Source: Gammaproteobacteria bacterium (GTDB lineage: Bacteria; Pseudomonadota; Gammaproteobacteria; DSM-16500). From it: 64,000 bases of DNA. Position numbers and translations under genes: made by a program. Below are positions 56,699 through 64,000 of this stretch, piece by piece. Under the pieces are notes generated by a model. It had not been told where the DNA came from. It did no database searches and saw nothing but the letters and a program-made list of their open reading frames with translations. The stretch covers positions 1 to 64,000 of the forward strand of contig JAJPGW010000005.1 of the NCBI GenBank assembly GCA_021325575.1, in the 5' to 3' direction. How positions within the stretch are numbered: the first letter of the stretch is position 1; each line of letters opens with the position of its first letter.

Positions 56699-59600
56699 AT
56701 GCAACGTAGCGGAACGGCACCTGAAAATAATAGCCTTTTAAATCAATCACTTAGTCAAGTTGGGGCGCACAGCCCAGAATGTCGAGCGATTCTGGATTTC
56801 GTTCAGGAAAAAGGATTAACTGGTATCGACCCCGTTTCGCTGCAATCCCCCTTACAGCGCGCCCTAACGCTTTACCAAGTCCGCGCGGAACAAAAAGAAG
56901 ATAAAAATACCGAAGAAGCCTTCGAACTGGTCTTAAATTTAATTGCAAAAATGGCCGCAAAGCCCGGCGCTACTTTCGGCTTTATTTCCACCCAGGAATT
57001 CGCTAAAGATCCATTTGGATTAAAAAAATTATTAAAATCCATACATGGGGGCCTGTCGTCAGATCAACTATGCGGAATATTTGCCGATTATTATAAAGCC
57101 AAAAATCCAGCAAAAGAAAAACTCTGGCGAAAACGTGCAATCACGACTCCTGAAAAAAAACTGGAGTACGCTAAACAATTACTCAAAGACAGAAAAGAGC
57201 CTAATCGATTTGAAGCGGCTTTTTGGATGCAAAAAGCATTGGATCAGGTCGATGCCGAACGAGAAAAATACCATCAACCCCCAGCAAAAACATTCTCCGA
57301 TGAGTTATCAAAATTAAAACTTTTAGGAGCTGAAAATCCTTTTAATTATGCTAACAGGACAAATCAACAAAAAATTAAAAATGATGCATTAGAAGCAAAA
57401 GCAGGTAGCAAACCAGAAGAACTTAACCCCCCTGCTCAAATTCAGTTTATCAGAGAAATTTTTAGCAAAATTAGCCAAACACAACCCTGGAAATTAGAAT
57501 TACTAGGAGAACTCGCACCCTACACAGTTAACAACTCCATCGAAATTCGCCTCATTGCCATTTACTTTTTCAAATTGATTTTGGATCGAAAAAAATTAAC
57601 AACTGATGAAGAACGCCACATAGCCGCTGATATTCAAAAATGCTATCAAGAGAATGAAACTTTATTGGAAGGTTTAAAACATTTATATGGTTTGAACCAC
57701 GTTGACAATGATAATCCACCAAAAAATCTAGATCAAGCTTTAGTTTGTTTCCAGAAAATCATTTACGAAAGAGATCTCGAACACGATGATGATTATCTTC
57801 TACTTGCCAAAGCCAAACTAATCATCTGTCAGTGTCAAAAATTTCTAGCAGATAAAAATTCCGTATACGCTGAAATCGCAATAAAACATTATGAAGAATT
57901 AGATTCTACCAAATTAGATGAATTGACTAATATTGAACTAATTGATCATCTATGCGCTATCGCAAAGGAATCAAACGATCCAGAGCAAAAGAAAAAAATT
58001 ATTAAACTATTACTAGAAAAAACTAAACACTTAATCAATTCTTCCGATTACATGACATTTTTTGTCAAGAAATTAGCAAAAGCCAAACTCTTAGAGCTAG
58101 ATTTAGAATGCTTCAAGTTCATCATCAAAGAAGTGGAAAAATATTGGTATCTGATTGCTAGAAATATTATAGAAATTCTTAAAGAGCAAACTTTACCAAA
58201 AGAATTCCAATTTTATGTATTAAATGCCGTCTGTGTAGTCGAAGAAGATAACGGACTAGTTTTACTCGAAAAGGCTCGGAACGACCTAATCGTTTGCGCA
58301 AAAGAAATTAAAGATATACCTAAAAACAAAATAGTTGATTGTTTCGCCGCTCTCGCAAGAATCAAATTACAAAATGGCGAACCCATCAATGCATTAGCAA
58401 ACCTCAAAGCCGCCATTGAAAATATGGATTTTACTAATGAGAGCTGTAATTCGATTAGCGAGGGGCTTTGGGCAATTATAGACCCTAGACGCGTTAGCCA
58501 CATTGCCGCGAAAATTACAACGACCGAGATAACAGCACTTTTTCTAAAATTAATAACAAAAGTTAAAGATCAACCTGCACTGTTAAAACGCTTTGTTAAA
58601 GAATTCTTGCACCCAATATGGCTATATCGCCTGAGACAAGACATTCGGCCCGCCGCCAGCGATTTACAAGAAATCATTCGTATTGCAAGACCCCATCTTG
58701 ACACAGAAAATTTTAAAGAATTTCATGCACTAATGGCCAGCTATTTTCCAGATTCGCCATTAGCAATAGAAATGGGAAGAGTATTAAAAATTAGAGAATT
58801 AAAATTTTATGGTAATCACAAAATTCGCGGCGAGGTTATAAGATATTTAAATGAATTCGGTGTAAAACTAAAAGAATTCAAAGACGATAAAGCTGAAGTT
58901 GAAAAACAATATCGGGCTGAATTTAATAGAAACTTGCAAGAAACAATAAAGCGTGGAAACTTAAACGAGATACAGGAATGTGTCGACGCCTTGGAATTAA
59001 AAACAGAAGACCAAGAAACCGAAGCATTACGAAAAACGGTTATTAATGATTTTCAACAGCTCTGTGAAACTCGGATAGCTGAAAATCCCGATTTGGTTCT
59101 TATTGGCCCTGTATTTGAATGCTTAATGCGAATTTATCAGCTTCAAATCAAACTGCATCCTGAACAAGAATCTGAATTGAGAGAAAAGCAACTCGCACTT
59201 GCACAGCGCGGAGTCAATACAACTGGGTGTGATGTTCTAAACTTTGTTGCCCAAACAAAACTCCAAGACACTGACTTAGCTCCCAATCTCCAAGCAATCA
59301 TTGCATTTGAACATAAAAAAGAAATTGAAAAACTCTTGCCCGCCTGTGACCGCGATTATTTCCCTGCGGTACATAAATATATTCTACATGCAAAACCAAA
59401 AGCAGAAGAAGAAAAAAACGCATTAGCCGTCAAAGCAGTCATCGCATTGCTCTCGACCAAAAATGAAGAAGAAGTGGCCAAAAAATATCATATCTCGATA
59501 ACTTTGATTCAGAAAATGCGAACTGACATTAGTCAGTTTCTCACCCGATTGATTAACAATGAAAAGCAAGAAAAACTGAAACAATTTTATCAATGGTTAT

Positions 59601-62600
59601 CTGTCATTGCCAACATGACTGCACGACCTTCTGAAAACAATCCTTATCTAATCATTAAATGGGCATTACAAAAAGAAAACTTCAATCAATTAGGTGTATT
59701 TAATTTTGAAGAAATTCGCGGATTAATCGAGCCAATTTTAGGTGATAAATTAAAAATAGATACATCCACACACGCAAAAACAGCAATCCCTACAAAACTT
59801 GAGCTTCAAGAAGTAAAAGACGCACCGATCGCAAGCCAAACCTTTACAGCTGAACTAGAAACAAAACAATCTTCAACAACCTCTTCAGGCAATAATAACA
59901 AAAATAAGTTAGTGGCTAATTTATGTCGTTTACAAAAACTAACACCAGATGTGATCAATCAAACCATTTTAAACGAGGATAAAACCCCGCTTGCTTATGC
60001 AATTGAAATATACCATGTGTTATGCACAAATCACCAGTATGAAGAAGCCAGTAGCGCATTCGAAACAATCCTGGAATTAATCTCCAAGGGAGCGAATGTC
60101 AAACATAATTCAGTTGATAATCAAATCAAACAGTTAAAAAATGCAATCAATAATCCCAATTTTAATGACGCATACAAGTTATGTGAATTATGGGATTCAT
60201 TACCGATTAATCCGTTTCATACACCTACAAAAGAAGAATGCCTGCAAAAATTCTGTGAGCACTATAAAAAATATAACAACGCTGGCCAAGCCAAGAAATG
60301 GAATTGGGCTCTCTATCAGTTACCTGGAAAATCTCATCAAGAAGCTTTGAAATTTGCGCAACTTCTTCAAGATAAAAATTATTTGGTCGATGCCATTACG
60401 GTATTAAACGACGTTGTACTATACGGCCAAGAAGCTGAAACAAAATCAGCCCTGGAACAACTTGAAACAATTAAACAAAAATATGGATCATCAGTCCATG
60501 AAAGTTATCAGAACTTTAAAGAAAACCCTTACCGTTTCATGGTAACCGCCGCAGAAAACTATAGAACATTTAAAAAACAAAATCCAAGAACCACAGTCAA
60601 TTTACTTAATTCATCAGCCCTCGTTGACAATACAGATAAGCAGTACATCGTAGAAGCCTGCGGAAAGGCTTCCTCCGCCGATCTGAAAAGTGATGCCACC
60701 CCAACTACGAGCTTTAATTATCGCTTTATTGTTAGTTTAAGATCTCATTGGTATCATCTGGATCATGGTATCTTTCCATACTACACACTCCCTTTTGTTT
60801 CAAATGATCTAGAAGTAGAGCTCTTAACCTGCCACTTTGTTACCAAAACTTATTCACGTTATAACAGTCAGCATCAGGGACTAATAGAGGAATGCGAGAT
60901 AAAATTAGCTAACAACAAAAAATTCATGGAAGCATTAATTGCTCTGTATGGCATAGAAGTTGAGCATAGTGTAGCAGTTAAGCCAGATCCTGCGAAGGCC
61001 ATACAAATTCTTGAGCAACTCCCACTCGATGACAGACAAAAAATTCGTTTGGCAAGCGCCTACTGTCAAGTTGGCAAATATGATCAAGTCATTGCTACCC
61101 TCGATGAATTACCACAAGATTTTTATCAAAAAAACCCGACCTATCAATTTGACATTGCGGATATTTTACTTGTTCTAATAAAGAACGTAAAAAATAATGA
61201 AAAGATTGTGGAAGCGATAAAAACCATTTTTGTTCACAACTTTTTTCATCATCCTGAAGTAAATGATTATTTATTTGCAAAATGCGATGACAATATTCGA
61301 CAAGTTTGTTTAGCGGAGTTAATTAAGCATTTTGAGACCTGCCTAAACAAAGAAAATCAATACAGCTTAAATTATTTTATCCAATCCCTTAATAAACATG
61401 AGCCCAAAGAAAACACCTCATATACCGCATTACTCCAAGAAGTCTACACAAGAATTGAAGAAACATTAACAAAAGATACTCCTAAGAATTATTTTTCTTT
61501 ATTCCAACTTTATAGTCACAATAATAAATTTTTACAAAAAAAACCCTTCGAAGAACGAATTGCAATTTACAAAAAAAATAACGAATTAATCAATCGGTAC
61601 CATCAAGAAGCAACCAACGATCAACTAAAAGAATTTTTACAATTTTTAGAAGTAATTGAGGCAGATAAATCTCTTCAACCTCTGCATAAAGATGTATTTT
61701 CGCTCATTAATCAGATTGGATTCAAATTAGCGAAAGCCGAACTTGATGAACTGAATCGCAACAGACCTCACGATTACTGGAACGCTATAGACGCACCCTT
61801 TAAAAAATTACAAGAGTTAGCCAAGAGAGATTGTTTCGAAGCAATTGTTGAATTATTGAAATTGAAAAAATCATTTCCCACCAAGTCCTTTGCAGACAAA
61901 TGCGGCATTTGTTATTTATCTGCAAAAGCAAAATGGATGATTCAACTAAAACAGGTTTCCGCCCAGTCAACATTAGATTTGGATTGCTACGAATTCAGTA
62001 CCGGAAATCCGAACGAAAATCCTCTTGATTTTGCAAAACTTTGTCAGCATAAAGTGCCATCTAATTTATCACTTGAGCAATACTTATTTAATGAAAGCTC
62101 TCCGGGAACTCATGTGAGGGACCACCTTCATTATGGGGTATGTAATGCATTGGCAGTGAACAAAGACTGGCTTGATACTCGACTAAAACAACCATACATA
62201 CCACCCGAAGTAAAAGCTGAAAAATTATCTCCACCACCTAAGCCAGAACCTACACTATTAGCTGCCACGACGGTACAATCTCCTTCACTCTCTGCTGATA
62301 ACTCAGCCGAGAAAGAAGGAAAAGACACTATTGCGCGCGCTCTCCGTAAAGAAATTCACAAACCCACAGGCAATACTTCTTCACCACTTTATCCCTCGCT
62401 TACGGACAGACCTGAAGCAAAAACTGAAACACCTAATACCGAAGTTAAAGCATCTACACCCAAACTATTATTACCTTCTTCACCACTCACTGAAGAAGAA
62501 AATATAGAAATTAGTGAATTAAAATCACAGATTAAAAAACTTCAATTTGAAGCCTTTAAATATTATGATGATATGTCAATTAGAGTGGGGTTACAAAAGC

Positions 62601-64000
62601 AAGCGCTTTTTACTTTTCATAACGCACTATTCACTTTACTCAGAAAATACCTCGAATTAATAGAAAAAAATAAAAACATTCCACAAAACAAATCCTATCT
62701 TGTTGCAGCAACAGCCCAGATCATTGGCCAGTTAATTTTATATTACCCTTATCCTGAAGGAATAATAAATAATTTGGGAAATTTTTTAGAAGAAAATCAA
62801 GATAATATCCATGTCCGTCATTTAAACGCGTATTTTGATTGTAATGAAGCATCTGCCGCAAGATATGCTGCCACGCGAGACGATCAATTTTTAATATACT
62901 ATAAACTTCTATCAATCAAACCAGGTGGTGAATTTGCACCATTCTATAGCGCAATTTGTTTTGTATTGCTGCAAAACAGAGATACCCATGAATTTTATGA
63001 TGTTGACTGGTATCACCTAAATGACCTTCAAGAAAAACTTCTAAAAAATATGAAATTTGCAGTAGTGCACGATGAGACCGCACGCTGGTGGCTATGCTTC
63101 GCACAATCCAAATTCGCAGCAAAATTTGATAATCCGTTTATTGCTATGGCACAAGCACTCTTGCCCGAAAATTTTTTCAAGTTAGGGAATTTTAATTATG
63201 AACAAATTAAAAAAGCCATCATTGCAAATTTAAGAATGCTTGGAAAAGTGGATCTCGCGTTACAAATTGAGACTAACAAAACGATTCCAATCATTCATCC
63301 CGAACCGATGGGATATGTTTATGGTGAAATGAAATCCGCGAATGCAGAAACTAATCCGGATACTATCCGAAGATTAAACACACCTTATTCCATTAATAAA
63401 AAATTGCCAGAATCGAAAAAAACGCCACTCGCACTCGCCATTGAAAATTACAACAATGCAAGCATCCCAAATGAGAATCGCCAAGTGGATTATCAAACAA
63501 TTCATAAGCGATTGGAAGATATTATTGCATTACTTGAAACTGGCGCTGATGTCACTGATAACTCAGTGCAAACTGCGAGAGCAGGCATTAAACATGATCC
63601 TTTTCAATTAGGAACATTATTAACTAACATCGAAAAAGCCAAATCTTCTCAACGCTTAAAGGTAATTGCTGAATTTTATGCGAATGAACCTGATCAACAA
63701 AAGATGTGGACAGCAAAAGCTGCTCTGTTTGATACAGAGACAACATTTGTAAAAAATCTTGAAAAAATGCTGGCAAAATTGAATGATCCAGCCTATCAAA
63801 ACTACCTCTCGGGTTGGTTACAAGAGCATTTTGAAAAAGTAATTAATGATTCCTTACAGCAGAATTCATTTGATGAGTTACTGGCTTGCATCAAAACTTT
63901 AGCAAATTATCAAATTCAAAACGCGATCACGACTGATGCGATTAAGTTTATAAAAATAAAATTGCAAGAAGCGCTTACTCAAGCTCAAGATAAAACTCAG
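56699..64000 (+). CDS. Giant repeat protein, 3' end outside the window
   Basis: A single forward frame opens at the ATG at 56699 (GAGG 5 bases upstream) and stays open to base 64000, at least 2434 codons. The sequence is almost wholly alpha-helical and Lys/Glu/Leu-rich, with solenoid-like helix pairs similar to TPR/Sel1 units (LASAYCQVGKYDQVIATLDE, ALAYAIEIYHVL-type, YLLLAKAKLIICQCQKFL). A Pro/Ser-rich low-complexity linker lies near residues 1830-1935. An internal duplication links the blocks at about 59641-60310 and 63130-63730: WALQKENFNQLGVFNFEEIR against QALLPENFFKLGNFNYEQIK, then KTPLAYAIE against KTPLALAIE. No membrane segment or signal is seen in the visible part. Function is unknown; size and repeats suit a scaffold or host-interaction protein. 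Confidence 0.85.
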   Translation, partial: MQRSGTAPENNSLLNQSLSQVGAHSPECRAILDFVQEKGLTGIDPVSLQSPLQRALTLYQVRAEQKEDKNTEEAFELVLNLIAKMAAKPGATFGFISTQEFAKDPFGLKKLLKSIHGGLSSDQLCGIFADYYKAKNPAKEKLWRKRAITTPEKKLEYAKQLLKDRKEPNRFEAAFWMQKALDQVDAEREKYHQPPAKTFSDELSKLKLLGAENPFNYANRTNQQKIKNDALEAKAGSKPEELNPPAQIQFIREIFSKISQTQPWKLELLGELAPYTVNNSIEIRLIAIYFFKLILDRKKLTTDEERHIAADIQKCYQENETLLEGLKHLYGLNHVDNDNPPKNLDQALVCFQKIIYERDLEHDDDYLLLAKAKLIICQCQKFLADKNSVYAEIAIKHYEELDSTKLDELTNIELIDHLCAIAKESNDPEQKKKIIKLLLEKTKHLINSSDYMTFFVKKLAKAKLLELDLECFKFIIKEVEKYWYLIARNIIEILKEQTLPKEFQFYVLNAVCVVEEDNGLVLLEKARNDLIVCAKEIKDIPKNKIVDCFAALARIKLQNGEPINALANLKAAIENMDFTNESCNSISEGLWAIIDPRRVSHIAAKITTTEITALFLKLITKVKDQPALLKRFVKEFLHPIWLYRLRQDIRPAASDLQEIIRIARPHLDTENFKEFHALMASYFPDSPLAIEMGRVLKIRELKFYGNHKIRGEVIRYLNEFGVKLKEFKDDKAEVEKQYRAEFNRNLQETIKRGNLNEIQECVDALELKTEDQETEALRKTVINDFQQLCETRIAENPDLVLIGPVFECLMRIYQLQIKLHPEQESELREKQLALAQRGVNTTGCDVLNFVAQTKLQDTDLAPNLQAIIAFEHKKEIEKLLPACDRDYFPAVHKYILHAKPKAEEEKNALAVKAVIALLSTKNEEEVAKKYHISITLIQKMRTDISQFLTRLINNEKQEKLKQFYQWLSVIANMTARPSENNPYLIIKWALQKENFNQLGVFNFEEIRGLIEPILGDKLKIDTSTHAKTAIPTKLELQEVKDAPIASQTFTAELETKQSSTTSSGNNNKNKLVANLCRLQKLTPDVINQTILNEDKTPLAYAIEIYHVLCTNHQYEEASSAFETILELISKGANVKHNSVDNQIKQLKNAINNPNFNDAYKLCELWDSLPINPFHTPTKEECLQKFCEHYKKYNNAGQAKKWNWALYQLPGKSHQEALKFAQLLQDKNYLVDAITVLNDVVLYGQEAETKSALEQLETIKQKYGSSVHESYQNFKENPYRFMVTAAENYRTFKKQNPRTTVNLLNSSALVDNTDKQYIVEACGKASSADLKSDATPTTSFNYRFIVSLRSHWYHLDHGIFPYYTLPFVSNDLEVELLTCHFVTKTYSRYNSQHQGLIEECEIKLANNKKFMEALIALYGIEVEHSVAVKPDPAKAIQILEQLPLDDRQKIRLASAYCQVGKYDQVIATLDELPQDFYQKNPTYQFDIADILLVLIKNVKNNEKIVEAIKTIFVHNFFHHPEVNDYLFAKCDDNIRQVCLAELIKHFETCLNKENQYSLNYFIQSLNKHEPKENTSYTALLQEVYTRIEETLTKDTPKNYFSLFQLYSHNNKFLQKKPFEERIAIYKKNNELINRYHQEATNDQLKEFLQFLEVIEADKSLQPLHKDVFSLINQIGFKLAKAELDELNRNRPHDYWNAIDAPFKKLQELAKRDCFEAIVELLKLKKSFPTKSFADKCGICYLSAKAKWMIQLKQVSAQSTLDLDCYEFSTGNPNENPLDFAKLCQHKVPSNLSLEQYLFNESSPGTHVRDHLHYGVCNALAVNKDWLDTRLKQPYIPPEVKAEKLSPPPKPEPTLLAATTVQSPSLSADNSAEKEGKDTIARALRKEIHKPTGNTSSPLYPSLTDRPEAKTETPNTEVKASTPKLLLPSSPLTEEENIEISELKSQIKKLQFEAFKYYDDMSIRVGLQKQALFTFHNALFTLLRKYLELIEKNKNIPQNKSYLVAATAQIIGQLILYYPYPEGIINNLGNFLEENQDNIHVRHLNAYFDCNEASAARYAATRDDQFLIYYKLLSIKPGGEFAPFYSAICFVLLQNRDTHEFYDVDWYHLNDLQEKLLKNMKFAVVHDETARWWLCFAQSKFAAKFDNPFIAMAQALLPENFFKLGNFNYEQIKKAIIANLRMLGKVDLALQIETNKTIPIIHPEPMGYVYGEMKSANAETNPDTIRRLNTPYSINKKLPESKKTPLALAIENYNNASIPNENRQVDYQTIHKRLEDIIALLETGADVTDNSVQTARAGIKHDPFQLGTLLTNIEKAKSSQRLKVIAEFYANEPDQQKMWTAKAALFDTETTFVKNLEKMLAKLNDPAYQNYLSGWLQEHFEKVINDSLQQNSFDELLACIKTLANYQIQNAITTDAIKFIKIKLQEALTQAQDKTQ

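Overview
The window is a chromosome segment of a Gram-negative gammaproteobacterium with an AT-rich genome. The housekeeping blocks are gammaproteobacterial: dcd-apbC opposite metG-rnfB, mreBCD-rng-yhdP, lptFG opposite pepA-holC-valS, pyrG-kdsA and gatCAB. Three things fit a host-associated member of the Legionellales/Coxiellaceae group. These are very large repeat or motor proteins, paralogous small outer-membrane barrels, and a deoxysugar C-methylation operon resembling that of Coxiella LPS. The taxonomic placement is an inference. I recognise no rRNA, tRNA, CRISPR array or complete insertion sequence.

Layout. 1-2.4 kb: two paralogous TPR proteins. 2.5-6.9 kb: ihfB, dcd, apbC, metG and a short RnfB-type ferredoxin. 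6.9-7.45 kb: a BrnT/BrnA toxin-antitoxin pair with a near-perfect 26-bp operator palindrome. 7.5-9.8 kb: three tandem outer-membrane barrel paralogues. 9.9-15.5 kb: a tightly overlapping five-gene polysaccharide operon (membrane GT, sugar C-methyltransferase, GDP-mannose dehydratase-like enzyme, GT2-methyltransferase fusion, GtrA flippase). 15.7-18 kb: an MMPL transporter. 18-25.9 kb: yhdP, rng, mreD, mreC and mreB, with mreC apparently starting at ATT. 26-28.1 kb: a Cys-rich glycine-zipper protein with a 31-aa leader peptide, then an island of toxin-antitoxin genes and remnants. One toxin carries 12 tandem hexanucleotides that encode an Arg-Ile repeat. 28.2-31.5 kb: a very AT-rich operon (S24-type repressor, VUT transporter, metallophosphoesterase, unknown protein) behind a perfect 36-bp palindrome, with a divergent HTH-like gene. 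31.7-34.9 kb: gatCAB. 34.9-43.3 kb: a 2417-aa protein with a SecA-type motor core, overlapping a 358-aa partner across an A9 tract. 43.3-50 kb: an EamA exporter, an unknown 432-aa protein, lptG/lptF and pepA-holC. 50-56.6 kb: valS, long inverted repeats, an unknown 300-aa protein, kdsA and pyrG. 56.7 kb to the end: a giant open frame of at least 2434 codons with an internal duplication, running off the window.

Functionally, the envelope is the main theme: LptF/G, KdsA, the sugar operon, GtrA, YhdP, MreBCD and the barrels all build the cell wall or the LPS-bearing outer membrane. Aminoacyl-tRNA supply (MetG, ValS, GatCAB) is the second theme. The unfamiliar part is a set of large, single, unrelated-looking genes placed between housekeeping operons. 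They include the SecA-like giant and its partner, the TPR pair, the giant repeat protein and unknowns of 300 and 432 aa. This pattern fits host-interaction genes, but no secretion signal was demonstrated.
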